NCBI RefSeq assembly: GCF_900110575.1
Contig: NZ_FOEF01000016.1
Location: forward strand, 171,333 to 235,332
From: Amycolatopsis saalfeldensis
GTDB lineage: Bacteria; Actinomycetota; Actinomycetes; Mycobacteriales; Pseudonocardiaceae
Direction of reading: 5' to 3'
Length of the DNA stretch: 64,000 bases
Part shown: piece after piece, positions 34,497 through 42,942 of the stretch
How positions within the stretch are numbered: the first letter of the stretch is position 1
How the letters are laid out: the number at the start of each line of letters is the position of its first letter
Made by a program: the position numbers and the translations under genes
Notes under the pieces: generated by a model
The model's input: only the letters and a program-made list of their open reading frames with translations
The model's database searches: none
Told to the model about the DNA's origin: nothing

Positions 34497-34973
34497 TTAC
34501 GGGGCCGACTGGCGCCGCGAGCTGATCACGCCCGTGTTGAAGCCGGCGAGGTGCAAGCCGCCGGCGAAGCGGGCGTGCTCGATCTTCACGCAGCGGTTCA
34601 TGACGACGTCCAGGCCTGCCGCGCGGGCGTGGTCGGCGACCGGCTCGTGCCAGAGGCCCAGCTGGAGCCACAGGGTCCGCGCGCCGGCGTCGATCGCCTC
34701 GTCGGCCACCGACGGCAGGTCGTCGTGCTTGCGGAACACGCTGATCAGGTCGACCCCGCCCGGCACGTCCTTCAGCGACGGGTACACGGGCCGCCCCAGC
34801 AGCGTGTCGAGGCGCGGGTTGACGAAGTTGACCTCGTACCGCGTGGACGAAAGCAGATAGGTGGCCACGAAGAAGCTCGGGCGCGCGGGGTTCGCGGACG
34901 CGCCCACGACCGTCACCGAGCGCGTGCGGCCGAGGATGCGCCGCCGCTCGACGGCACCGACCTCGTGAGTCAT
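34497..34973 (-). CDS. CoA-binding domain protein (YccU-like)
   Basis: The product is 158 aa from ATG 34973, which overlaps the metY stop by 4 bp. It is a Rossmann-type CoA-binding fold. RSVTVVGASANPARPSF is the nucleotide-binding loop, followed by YEVNFVNPRLDTLLGRPVYPSLKDVP, VDLISVFRK and TLWLQLGLWH. Such stand-alone proteins resemble the N-terminal domain of succinyl-CoA synthetase alpha. Pairing with O-acetylhomoserine sulfhydrylase genes is common in actinobacteria, which hints at a link to sulfur or CoA metabolism, but no reaction is established. Confidence 0.85.
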   Translation of the reverse strand: MTHEVGAVERRRILGRTRSVTVVGASANPARPSFFVATYLLSSTRYEVNFVNPRLDTLLGRPVYPSLKDVPGGVDLISVFRKHDDLPSVADEAIDAGARTLWLQLGLWHEPVADHARAAGLDVVMNRCVKIEHARFAGGLHLAGFNTGVISSRRQSAP

Positions 34974-36256
34974 GACGCCACCGCCTTGTCGAGTGCCTGG
35001 TCCAGGTCCCAGAGGATGTCGTCGACGTCCTCCAGCCCCACCGAAAGCCGGATCAGGTCCGGGCCGACGCCGGCCGCCGCGAGCTGGTCGTCGGACAGCT
35101 GCGCGTGCGTGGTGGACGCGGGGTGGATGACCAGCGTGCGCGCGTCGCCGACGTTCGCCAGGTGCGACAGCAGCTCGACCGACTCGACGAACTTCTCGCC
35201 CGCCGCGCGTCCGCCGTTCACGCCGAAGGAGAACACCGCGCCCGGGCCCGCGGGCAGGTACTTCGCGGCCAGCTCGTGCTGCGGGTGATCCGGCAGCCCG
35301 GCGTACCCGACCCACGCCACCCGCGGGTCGGCCTTCAGGTACTCGGCGACGGCGCGCGCGTTCGCCACGTGCGCGTCCATCCGTTGCGGCAAGGTCTCGA
35401 CGCCCTGAAGCAGCAGGAACGCGGAGTGCGGCGACAGCACGGCGCCGATGTCTCGCAGCTGCTCGGCGCGAAGCCGCGTGCAGAAGGCGTACTCGCCGAA
35501 GTTCTCCCAGTACTTGAGACCGCCGTACGACTCGACGGTCTCGGTCATCCGCGGGAACTTGCCGTTGCCCCAGTTGAAAGTGCCCGCCTCGACGACCACG
35601 CCGCCGAGGGTGGTGCCGTGCCCGCCGAGGAATTTCGTCGCCGAGTGCAGCACGATGTCCGCGCCGTGCTCGATCGGGCGGCAGAGGTACGGCGTGGCCA
35701 GCGTCGCGTCGACCACCAGCGGGATGCCGTGGGAGTGCGCGAGGTCCGCCAGCGCCGCGAGGTCGGCGATCTCGCCGCTCGGGTTGCCGATCACCTCGGT
35801 GTAGATCAGCCGGGTCTTGTCCGTGACGGCCGCGGCGTAGTCCTCGATGCCGCCGCGCACGAAGGTCGTCTCGACGCCGAACCGAGCGAGCGTGCCGGTC
35901 AGCTGCGTGACCGTCCCGCCGTACAGCCCGCTCGCCGAAACGATGTGCTCGCCCGCCTCGGCCAGCGCGGTGAACGTCAGGAACTCCGCGGCCTGCCCGC
36001 TGGCCGTCGCGACGCCGCCGATCGCGCCCTCGAGGCTGGCGATCCGCTCCTCGAACGCCGCCACGGTCGGATTCCCGATGCGGCTGTAGACGTTCCCGTA
36101 CTTCTGCAGCGCGAACAGGTTGGCGGCGTCGGCCGCGTCCTCGAACACGAAGCTGGTCGTCTGGTAGATCGGCACGGCGCGGGCGCCGGTCGCGGGGTCG
36201 GGCGTGCCGCCCGCGTGCAGGGCGCGGGTGCGGAAGCCCCAGGTGCGTTCACTCAT
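34970..36256 (-). CDS. metY: O-acetylhomoserine aminocarboxypropyltransferase/cysteine synthase
   Basis: The product is 428 aa, a PLP enzyme of the Cys/Met metabolism family. It makes homocysteine from O-acetylhomoserine and sulfide (and may use O-acetylserine). It starts TRALHAGGTPDPATGARAVPIYQTTSFVF. The PLP Lys is in LHSATKFLGGHGTTLGG, and the C-terminal SVGLEDVDDILWDL is typical. The insert and length (about 430 aa) separate MetY from shorter MetB/MetZ. No SAM or cobalamin riboswitch is visible in the 69 bp upstream. Confidence 0.93.
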   Translation of the reverse strand: MSERTWGFRTRALHAGGTPDPATGARAVPIYQTTSFVFEDAADAANLFALQKYGNVYSRIGNPTVAAFEERIASLEGAIGGVATASGQAAEFLTFTALAEAGEHIVSASGLYGGTVTQLTGTLARFGVETTFVRGGIEDYAAAVTDKTRLIYTEVIGNPSGEIADLAALADLAHSHGIPLVVDATLATPYLCRPIEHGADIVLHSATKFLGGHGTTLGGVVVEAGTFNWGNGKFPRMTETVESYGGLKYWENFGEYAFCTRLRAEQLRDIGAVLSPHSAFLLLQGVETLPQRMDAHVANARAVAEYLKADPRVAWVGYAGLPDHPQHELAAKYLPAGPGAVFSFGVNGGRAAGEKFVESVELLSHLANVGDARTLVIHPASTTHAQLSDDQLAAAGVGPDLIRLSVGLEDVDDILWDLDQALDKAVAS

Positions 36257-36325
36257 CGCCGGCCACGCTACCCACCGGGCCGGGGCGGGGCCATCTTTCC
36301 CGAAGGGTGGCCGAGCTTTCTGGCG

Positions 36326-36913
36326 TCAGCCCAGCGCCGCCCGAAGCCGGGCTTCGCGTTCTTCAGGCTTCTGACGCGGGCAGCTGACGCACTTCGGGTT
36401 GCCCACTTCGTAGATCAGGCAGCACGACGCGCGCTTCACGGCGAGCGTCCGTCCGACAGTCACGTAGCGGGGGCGCGGCAGGCCGAGCCCGATGGAAGCC
36501 ACGACCTCCTCCGCGCGTTCCGGCGCTGAAGCCCAGAGAAGCCGGTTGGCGATCGAGTCCGTCGCGATGGCGCCCAACGCCCGGGGGTTCGCGGAGGTGA
36601 CCGAGGCGATCGTCGCGATGGCCGTGCCGAGTGAATCGGCGAAGGCCGGCCCGAGCGGGCCGCGCAACGGCCGTCGCGAGCTGGCGCCGAGGAACCGGCC
36701 GTCCGCCGTCAGGTCCAGCTCCACGGCGTCCAGCGACGGGTCGAGCACCTCCGCGGCGAGGGATTCCAGCGTCGGCGCCACCAGTACCGAAGACAACGAG
36801 TACCACCAGATCGTGCCGAGCACGTCGGCCGGCGCGTGGCCGTACAGCTTCGCTGCGCTGTCGACGCGGGCGCGCACCCACGAAGCGTCAGCCAGCAGCG
36901 AAGCGGAGGTCAC
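36326..36913 (-). CDS. FhuF-like (2Fe-2S) ferric-siderophore reductase protein
   Basis: The product is 195 aa, with GTG 36913 overlapping the rlmA-like stop (GTGA). The C-terminus has the unusual FhuF cysteine arrangement CC-x10-C-x2-C (RASCCLIYEVGNPKCVSCP), which binds a 2Fe-2S cluster. The N-terminal part is helical with the conserved WWYSLSSVLVAPTLESLA. FhuF proteins reduce ferric siderophores in the cytosol. No siderophore genes lie next to it, so its iron source is unclear. Confidence 0.85.
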   Translation of the reverse strand: MTSASLLADASWVRARVDSAAKLYGHAPADVLGTIWWYSLSSVLVAPTLESLAAEVLDPSLDAVELDLTADGRFLGASSRRPLRGPLGPAFADSLGTAIATIASVTSANPRALGAIATDSIANRLLWASAPERAEEVVASIGLGLPRPRYVTVGRTLAVKRASCCLIYEVGNPKCVSCPRQKPEEREARLRAALG

Positions 36914-37764
36914 GCGTCCTTCCTACGCCACACGCTGACGCCGACGGCGAGCGTCACGTCGCGGCCCTCGGCGGCCAGCAGGCGGGAACGGCGGTCGTCA
37001 CGGTCGAGGTGGAAGCCGGCCGGGCCCATGGCCACGACGTCGTGCACCTGCCGGGCGGTGAACGGCGCCGTGTGCACCACGTCGGCCCGGCTGACCCGCG
37101 TGAAGTGGTCCCCGAGCGCCGTTTCCAGGCGCTCTTCCTTCCGCTCGTCCACCGACAGCACCAGATCGCCCAGCTCGGCCAGGTGCCCGGGCAGCGGCGC
37201 GGCCACCACCAGCCGCCCGCCGGGCTCGAGGACCCGGCGGAACTCGGCGGCGTTGCGCGGGGAGAAGACGTCGAGGACCACCGACGCGACGCCGTCGCCC
37301 ACCGGCCACGGCTCCCACAGGTTCCACACCGCGGCGCCCAGCCGCGGGTGCGCCCGCGCGGCCCGCCGGAGCGCGATGGCCGAGACGTCCAGCGCGAGCC
37401 CGGCCGCTTCGGGCGCCGCTTCGAGCACTCGCGAGAGGTAGTGGCCGGGCCCGGCGCCCGCGTCGACGACGAGTCCGGCGGTCCCCGAAACCACCCGCGA
37501 AAGCTCGTTTTCGAGCGGCGCGTACGCCCCGGAAGAAAGGAACGCGGCGCGGGCCTCGACCATCGGCGCCGTGTCGGCGGTGCCGGCCGGAATGCGCGCG
37601 TGCAACAGGTTCACGTAACCCTGTCTGGCTAGATCAAAAGAGTGGCCGGAACCGCAACGCAGCGTGCGATCCGTTAGCCCGACCGGGCGGCCGCACACCG
37701 AACACCGCAGTGCGCGCACGACCCGGGGTGGCAGTGGGTCATTTCCGGGCCGGGCGGAGGTCAT
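36910..37764 (-). CDS. RlmA-type 23S rRNA (guanine-N1)-methyltransferase
   Basis: The product is 284 aa from ATG 37764. An N-terminal zinc ribbon (LRCSVCGRPVGLTDRTLRC with a following GSGH) precedes a SAM methyltransferase fold: VVDAGAGPGHYLS (motif I), ALDVSAIALRRAAR, VVLDVFSPRNAAEFRRVLEPGG. GHSFDLARQGYVNLL after the zinc ribbon is characteristic of RlmA(I)/RlmA(II). Members methylate G745 or G748 of helix 35, and some confer macrolide/mycinamicin resistance (TlrB). Which base is modified cannot be told from this sequence alone. Confidence 0.85.
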   Translation of the reverse strand: MTSARPGNDPLPPRVVRALRCSVCGRPVGLTDRTLRCGSGHSFDLARQGYVNLLHARIPAGTADTAPMVEARAAFLSSGAYAPLENELSRVVSGTAGLVVDAGAGPGHYLSRVLEAAPEAAGLALDVSAIALRRAARAHPRLGAAVWNLWEPWPVGDGVASVVLDVFSPRNAAEFRRVLEPGGRLVVAAPLPGHLAELGDLVLSVDERKEERLETALGDHFTRVSRADVVHTAPFTARQVHDVVAMGPAGFHLDRDDRRSRLLAAEGRDVTLAVGVSVWRRKDA

Positions 37765-37817
37765 GGGGCTATTCGACCACGACGTTTCGCAACCGGACAC
37801 TTCAGCCCAGGCGACCG

Positions 37818-37887
37818 GAAACCTGCCCGTAACAAGTCCGACCCGACAGTTCACGCACGCGAAACCTCAGCTGCCGCCTCGTGAAAC
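37818..37887 (+). promoter_or_regulatory. Two GlnR-type binding boxes upstream of amtB
   Basis: The GlnR pattern is gTnAC and GaAAC sites repeated every 11 bp. Box 1 reads GAAAC (37818), GTAAC (37829), GACCC (37840). Box 2 reads TTCAC (37850), GAAAC (37861), a degenerate site (37872), GAAAC (37883). All spacings within each box are exactly 11 bp. The second box ends about 50 bp before the amtB start, a normal place for activation under nitrogen limitation. Confidence 0.7.
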
Positions 37888-37938
37888 ACCGGAGTCCAAA
37901 ACTTCCCGGGCAGTAACCCCAGGGCACGGGAGGACGAT

Positions 37939-39324
37939 GTGCTGAACGCAGGAGACACCGCATGGGTATTGGCCAGCGCCGCGCTGGTCATGCTCATGAC
38001 ACCGGGACTGGCGTTCTTCTACGGCGGGATGGTCCGCGCGAAGAGCGTTTTGAACATGCTGATGATGAACTTCATCGCGCTGGCGGTCGTGGGGGTGTTG
38101 TGGGTCCTCTTCGGCTTCTCGATGGCCTTCGGCAACGACGCGTTCGGCGGCCTGGTCGGCAACTTCGACCTGGCGGGCATGGCCGACACCGTCGGCAAGC
38201 TGGCCGGGCTGGCCAGTAGCGGCCCGCCCGCGGTGCCGTGGCCCGGCCCGGACGCGCTGCCGGTGCTGGCGTTCGCCATGTTCCAGCTGATGTTCGCGAT
38301 CATCACCCCCGCGCTGATCTCCGGCGCGATCGCCGACCGCGCGAAGTTCTGGGGCTGGACCCTGTTCGTGGTCATCTGGGTCGCCGTCGTGTACTTCCCG
38401 GTGGCGCACTGGGTGTTCTCGTTCAACGGCTTCATGGGGCCGAACGCGGCCGGCGGCTGGATCGCCAACCAGCTCAAGGCCCTCGACTTCGCCGGCGGCA
38501 CCGCGGTCCACATCAACGCCGGCGCGGCCGGACTGGCGCTGGCGATCGTGCTCGGCAAGCGCAAGGGCTGGCCGAAGGACACCGGGCGCCCGCACAACGT
38601 GCCGTTCGTGCTGCTCGGCGCCAGCCTGCTGTGGTTCGGCTGGTACGGCTTCAACGCCGGCTCCGCGCTGGCCGCGAACGACCTCGCCGCGGTCGCGTTC
38701 ACCAACACCACCGTCGCCACCGCCGCCGCCGTGCTCGGCTGGCTCGTGGTGGAGCAGCTCAAGTTCGGCAAGCCGACCACGCTGGGCGCCGCCTCGGGCG
38801 CCGTCGCCGGCCTGGTCGCCATCACCCCGGCGTGTGGTTTCGTGAGCCCGCTCGGGGCCATCGCGATCGGCCTGATCGCCGGGCTGCTGTGCGCGCTGGC
38901 GGTCTCGCTCAAGTACCGCTTCGGCTTCGACGACTCGCTCGACGTGGTGGGCGTGCACCTGGTCGGCGGCCTGGTCGGCACGATCCTGATCGGCTTCTTC
39001 GCCACCACCAGCGTCAACTCCGCCGGGGCCGACGGCCTGTTCTACGGCGGCGGGTTCACCCAGCTGGGCCGTCAGGCCGTCGCCGCGCTGGCGGTGCTCG
39101 CGTACTCGTTCGTCCTTACCCTGATCATCGGCTTCATCATCAAGAAGGCCGGCGGCTTCCGGGTCAGCACGGAGGACGAGGTCAGTGGCATCGACGAGGC
39201 GCAGCACGCGGAAAGCGCCTACGACTTCAGCGGGATGGGCGGCGGCTTCGGCGCCGGCTCGGGCATCCCGACGAAGACCGCCACGGGCAACGCGGCCACG
39301 AAACTCGAGGAGACGAAGGCATGA
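37939..39324 (+). CDS. amtB: Ammonium transporter
   Basis: The product is 461 aa with 11 expected membrane helices. It starts at GTG 37939 behind GGGAGGACG. Amt hallmarks are FFYGGMVRAKSVLNMLMMN, the pore-lining twin His in AHWVFSFNGF and GVHLVGG, and FAGGTAVHINAGAAGLALA. The last about 50 residues form a cytosolic Gly-rich tail. It brings in ammonia/ammonium and is blocked by unmodified PII. It overlaps glnB by 4 bp and forms amtB-glnB-glnD under apparent GlnR control. Confidence 0.96.
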   Translation: MLNAGDTAWVLASAALVMLMTPGLAFFYGGMVRAKSVLNMLMMNFIALAVVGVLWVLFGFSMAFGNDAFGGLVGNFDLAGMADTVGKLAGLASSGPPAVPWPGPDALPVLAFAMFQLMFAIITPALISGAIADRAKFWGWTLFVVIWVAVVYFPVAHWVFSFNGFMGPNAAGGWIANQLKALDFAGGTAVHINAGAAGLALAIVLGKRKGWPKDTGRPHNVPFVLLGASLLWFGWYGFNAGSALAANDLAAVAFTNTTVATAAAVLGWLVVEQLKFGKPTTLGAASGAVAGLVAITPACGFVSPLGAIAIGLIAGLLCALAVSLKYRFGFDDSLDVVGVHLVGGLVGTILIGFFATTSVNSAGADGLFYGGGFTQLGRQAVAALAVLAYSFVLTLIIGFIIKKAGGFRVSTEDEVSGIDEAQHAESAYDFSGMGGGFGAGSGIPTKTATGNAATKLEETKA

Positions 39325-39659
39325 AGCTGATCACCGCGATCGTCAAGCCGTTCACGCTCGACGACGTCCGCTCGTCGCTGGAGCAGCTGGGCGTGCTCGG
39401 CATGACCGTCACCGAGGTGCAGGGCTACGGCCGGCAGAAGGGCCACACCGAGGTCTACCGCGGCGCGGAGTACTCGGTGGACTTCGTGGCCAAGATCAAG
39501 ATCGAGGTCGTGACCGACGACGGGGGCGTGGAGAAGGTCCTCGACGCGATCACCACCGCCGCGCACACCGGCAAGATCGGTGACGGCAAGGTGTGGGTGA
39601 CGCCGGTCGAGACCGTGATCCGGGTACGGACCGGCGAGCGCGGCACGGACGCGCTATAG
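39321..39659 (+). CDS. glnB: Nitrogen regulatory protein PII (GlnK type)
   Basis: The product is 112 aa, standard PII length. The T-loop contains GYGRQKGHTEVYRGAEYSVDF, with Tyr51 as the usual modification site (adenylylated in actinomycetes). The B and C loops are TGKIGDGKVWV and VIRVRTGERG. PII senses ATP/ADP and 2-oxoglutarate and gates AmtB. The start ATG overlaps amtB, and glnD follows after 10 bp, so transporter, sensor and modifying enzyme are made together. The linkage to amtB fits the GlnK name equally well. Confidence 0.97.
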   Translation: MKLITAIVKPFTLDDVRSSLEQLGVLGMTVTEVQGYGRQKGHTEVYRGAEYSVDFVAKIKIEVVTDDGGVEKVLDAITTAAHTGKIGDGKVWVTPVETVIRVRTGERGTDAL

Positions 39660-39669
39660 GCGCGAGGAC

Positions 39670-41985
39670 ATGTCGCACGGGGGTGAGCTCGCTCAGGCCA
39701 CCGAGCGGTTGCTCGAGGGCAGGCACGGCCGGCTGGGGGCGTCCGCACTGCGGGCGGCCCTGGTCGACCTGTACGAATTCTGGCTCGGGAAGGGGGCCTC
39801 GGCGGCCGGCGTGGACACCGCGGAACCGGGTGTCGCGCTGGTCGCCGTCGGCGGTCTCGGGCGGCGGGAGCTGGTGCCGTTCTCCGATCTCGACCTGGTG
39901 CTCGTGCACAACGGGAACTCGCGCGTCGGTGAGATAGCCGACGCGCTGTGGTACCCGCTGTGGGACGCGCGGGTCGGGCTGGATCATTCGGTGCGGACTC
40001 CCGGCGAAGCGCTGAAAGTCGCTTCGGAGGATCTGCGCACGGCGCTCGGCCTGATCGACGCCCGGTACCTCGCCGGTGACGCCGAGCTGGCCGAGCGGCT
40101 GGCGTCCGCGGCGCGCGACCAGTGGCGGCGGACGGCCCGCAAGCGGCTCGACGAGCTGGCCGAGTCCGTCCGCGGGCGGTGGCGGCGCAGCGGCGAGATC
40201 GCGCAGTCGGCCGAGCCCGACCTGAAACACGGGCGGGGCGGGCTGCGTGACTTCGCCGTGCTGGAAGCGCTTGCTGCCGCGCAGCTGACGGCCCGCCCGG
40301 GCGAGGAGCTGCTGGCGGCCAAGGAACTGCTGCTCGACGTTCGCACCGAGCTGCGTCGGGAACTGCGGCGGGAGCGGGACATCCTCAGCGCCCCGGAGGC
40401 CCAGCTGGTCGCGTCCGAGCTCGGGTTCGGCGACCGGTTCACGTTGGCGCGCAAGCTTTCCGGGGCCGGCCGGACGATCGCGTACGCGGTCGACGTGGCG
40501 CTGCGGTCCACTGTGGAGCCACCGAAGGCCCGGTTCGGGCGGCGTCCCTCGCGGACGCCGCTGGCCGAGGGCGTCGTGCTGCACGGCGCGGAGGTCTCGC
40601 TCGCGCGGGACGCGGTGCCGGCCAAGGACCCGGCGTTGCTGCTCCGGGTCGCGGCCGCTTCGGCGCGAACCGGCAAGCCGATCGCGCACGGCACTTTGCG
40701 CGCGCTGGCGGAATCGGCGCCCGAGCTGCGCGCGCCGTGGCCGCCGGACGCGCTGAACGCGCTCGTGGAGCTGCTGGGTGCGGGCGAGGGCCTGGTCGAC
40801 GCCGTCGAGGCGCTGGACCGGACCGGGCTCTGGGCGCGGCTGTTCCCGGAGTGGGGCGCGGTGCGCGACCTGCCGCCGCGCTCGCCGGTGCACCAGTGGA
40901 CGGTGGACCGGCACCTGGTGCAGGCGTGTGTCGAGGCCTCGAAGCTGACCACCACGGTGGCGCGCCCGGACCTGCTGCTGATCGGCGCGCTGCTGCACGA
41001 CATCGGCAAGGGCCGCGACGCCGACCACTCCGAGCTGGGCGCCAAGATCTCCGCCCAGGTCGCGAAGCGGCTCGGCCTGCCGGACGCCGACGTCGCGACG
41101 GTTTCGGCCATGGTGCGCCACCACCTGCTGCTGCCGCACACCGCGACCCGGCGCGACATCGGCGACCCGGCGACGGTCTCGCGCGTGGTGAAGACGCTGG
41201 ACAGCAGCGTGGTGCTGCTGGACCTGCTGCACGCGCTGACGCAGGCGGACTCGCTGGCCACCGGCCCCGGCGTCTGGACGGACTGGAAGGCCCGGCTGCT
41301 CGCCGAGCTGGTCTCCGGCTGCGAGGAAGTCTTGCACGGCAAGGGTTTCTCGGCGCCGGAGCCAATGGACGCCGAGCAGCGCGAGCTGGTGGCCGCGGCT
41401 GTCCGCTCGGGTACCGGCGAGGTCCGGATCACCGCGCACGGCAAGGTCGTCACCGTGGTGCTGGCCGTGCCGGCGCGCGCGGAGCTGCTGGCTCCCGCAG
41501 CGGGCGTGCTGGCGCTGAACTCGCTGGAGGTGCACGCCGCGATCCTGCGCGGCCACGACGGCGGCCGCGCGGGCGTCTTCACGGCGTCGCCGAAGTTCGG
41601 TTCGCTACCGGACCCGGCGCTGTTGCGCGAGCAGTTCGCGCGCGCGGTGGCGGGCACGATGCCGTTGACGCAACGCCTGGCGGCGAAGGAGCGCGACTAC
41701 TCGTCGCCGTCGGCCCGGTCGGTGTCGCCGAAGGTGCTGTGGTTCGACGACGAGACGAGCGGCTCGGACACCGTGGTCCTCGAACTGCGCGCGGCGGACC
41801 GCATCGGCCTGCTTTTCCGCGTGGCGGGCGCCTTCCGCCGCTGCGAGGCCGAAGTCCGCTGGGCGAAGGTCGCCACCCTCGGCGGCGCCGTGGTGGACTC
41901 CTTCGCCGTGACCCCGCGCTCAGGCCGCATCGACGCCGCCTGGCGGGCCAAGGTGGAGGAAGCGGTGCTCGCTGCTTCTTCTTAA
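39670..41985 (+). CDS. glnD: [Protein-PII] uridylyltransferase/adenylyltransferase GlnD
   Basis: The product is 771 aa. The domains in order are a nucleotidyltransferase with GGLGRRELVPFSDLDLVLVH (GG at 61-62, catalytic Asp73 and Asp75), the GlnD PII-uridylyltransferase domain (LKHGRGGLRDFAVLE), an HD hydrolase (LLHDIGKGRDADHSELG) that removes the nucleotide, and two C-terminal ACT domains that sense glutamine (the last ending IDAAWRAKVEEAVLAAS). In actinomycetes this enzyme adds AMP rather than UMP to PII; sequence alone does not decide that here. Confidence 0.95.
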   Translation: MSHGGELAQATERLLEGRHGRLGASALRAALVDLYEFWLGKGASAAGVDTAEPGVALVAVGGLGRRELVPFSDLDLVLVHNGNSRVGEIADALWYPLWDARVGLDHSVRTPGEALKVASEDLRTALGLIDARYLAGDAELAERLASAARDQWRRTARKRLDELAESVRGRWRRSGEIAQSAEPDLKHGRGGLRDFAVLEALAAAQLTARPGEELLAAKELLLDVRTELRRELRRERDILSAPEAQLVASELGFGDRFTLARKLSGAGRTIAYAVDVALRSTVEPPKARFGRRPSRTPLAEGVVLHGAEVSLARDAVPAKDPALLLRVAAASARTGKPIAHGTLRALAESAPELRAPWPPDALNALVELLGAGEGLVDAVEALDRTGLWARLFPEWGAVRDLPPRSPVHQWTVDRHLVQACVEASKLTTTVARPDLLLIGALLHDIGKGRDADHSELGAKISAQVAKRLGLPDADVATVSAMVRHHLLLPHTATRRDIGDPATVSRVVKTLDSSVVLLDLLHALTQADSLATGPGVWTDWKARLLAELVSGCEEVLHGKGFSAPEPMDAEQRELVAAAVRSGTGEVRITAHGKVVTVVLAVPARAELLAPAAGVLALNSLEVHAAILRGHDGGRAGVFTASPKFGSLPDPALLREQFARAVAGTMPLTQRLAAKERDYSSPSARSVSPKVLWFDDETSGSDTVVLELRAADRIGLLFRVAGAFRRCEAEVRWAKVATLGGAVVDSFAVTPRSGRIDAAWRAKVEEAVLAASS

Positions 41986-42082
41986 CCCGTGAAGGAGCTC
42001 TTGCCGGAACGCATCCGCCGCGACGCTTCGCGCGCGCACGAGCTGGCCAGCGGAGTGGCGTCGTCCCGGCCGCTCGCACGGA

Positions 42083-42370
42083 TCATCGCAGGTAGTCCGC
42101 AGACCCCCGCGCCAGCTCGATGGCGGCCACTTCCGGCTTGTCCCACGGGTGTTCGGCGACGATGTGCGCGTCGTACCGCGCGTCCGTCGTCTTGAACGTC
42201 GCGATCTACTCTGGCACCTCGCCGGCCTCGCCGAGGTGCCAGAAGTAGGACGCCACCGGGCCGCGCACCTGCGTCGTGGCGGCCAGCTTCGCCGCGACCG
42301 CCGACGAGGCGATCTTCGCGGCCGATTCCCGGTCGGGCGTGGTCGTGGTGACGAGCAGGTGATCAGCCAT
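42083..42370 (-). pseudogene. cutA: cutA-like gene interrupted by an in-frame amber codon
   Basis: Reading leftward from ATG 42370, residues 1-54 match the start of CutA1 (MADHLLVTTTTPDRESAAKIA, then FWHLGEAGEVPE). Codon 55 is TAG (42206-42208). The same frame continues without shift as IATFKTTDARYDAHIVAEHP and then WDKPEVAAIELARGSADYLR to TGA 42083. CutA proteins have a Trp at this spot (as in EVPEW), so a single TGG to TAG change explains the break. Total coding capacity is 95 residues, near the usual 105. It could be a recent pseudogene, a sequencing error or a readthrough site. CutA is a trimeric PII-like protein, and here it lies next to glnB-glnD. Confidence 0.8.
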
Positions 42371-42509
42371 GACGTCACCGTAGACAGCAAGAACCCCGGC
42401 CACCGCGAGAGCCGCCGTCACACGTTCGGGGTGTCGTGGCTGCACCGGCCGACGCCGGTGGCAATATGGCGCGGGTCCGGAGCAGCTGTGCGGAGGGCGG
42501 GGGTGGGCG

Positions 42510-42890
42510 GTGCAGGGTCCCGAGCGGAATCTCCCGAGGCTTTCCCTGCCGCCGACAGTGGTCGCGGCGCATCTGCGGTCGTGTGCGGAAGAGCTGGCCG
42601 GGTCGTTGCGCAGTGACGGGCAGACGGCGACGCTCGCGGAGATCTCCGAGGTCGTCACCCAGCTGGTCGCCGGGCAGCACGCGCTCGCCCACGCGCTGGC
42701 CGGGCTCGCCGGGCGGGTGGACGCCCGCAGTGGCGCGCTGGCCGCGGCCGCGACCGTGGACGTCGAGGTGGTCACCGAAGTGCTCCAGGCGGCGGCGTGC
42801 GCGGTGGGCTGTTCGGCGGAGGCCCTCGCCGAGGCCGAGCCGTCGTTCGAATGTGTGAGCGAATCCGCGGGGCCTGACACCCGTTTGTAG
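42510..42890 (+). CDS. Hypothetical protein, predicted all-helical
   Basis: The product is 126 aa from GTG 42510, with a G-rich region just upstream. It is Ala/Leu/Val-rich and largely helical: LPPTVVAAHLRSCAEELAGSL, then ISEVVTQLVAGQHALAHALAGLAGRVDA and VTEVLQAAACAVGCSAEALAEAE. It has no signal peptide, transmembrane segment or catalytic motif. Codon bias supports coding. It sits alone, 52 bp before ku. I do not recognise a family. Confidence 0.6.
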   Translation: MQGPERNLPRLSLPPTVVAAHLRSCAEELAGSLRSDGQTATLAEISEVVTQLVAGQHALAHALAGLAGRVDARSGALAAAATVDVEVVTEVLQAAACAVGCSAEALAEAEPSFECVSESAGPDTRL

Positions 42891-42942
42891 CTGTCGCCGC
42901 GACGACGTCGTTCCCTAGCCTTGGAGCTGCGGAGGTGTCGGG

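Noticed and set aside
36257..36325. SAM or other riboswitch upstream of metY
   Set aside because: The gap is only 69 bp and shows none of the paired elements of a known methionine-pathway riboswitch.
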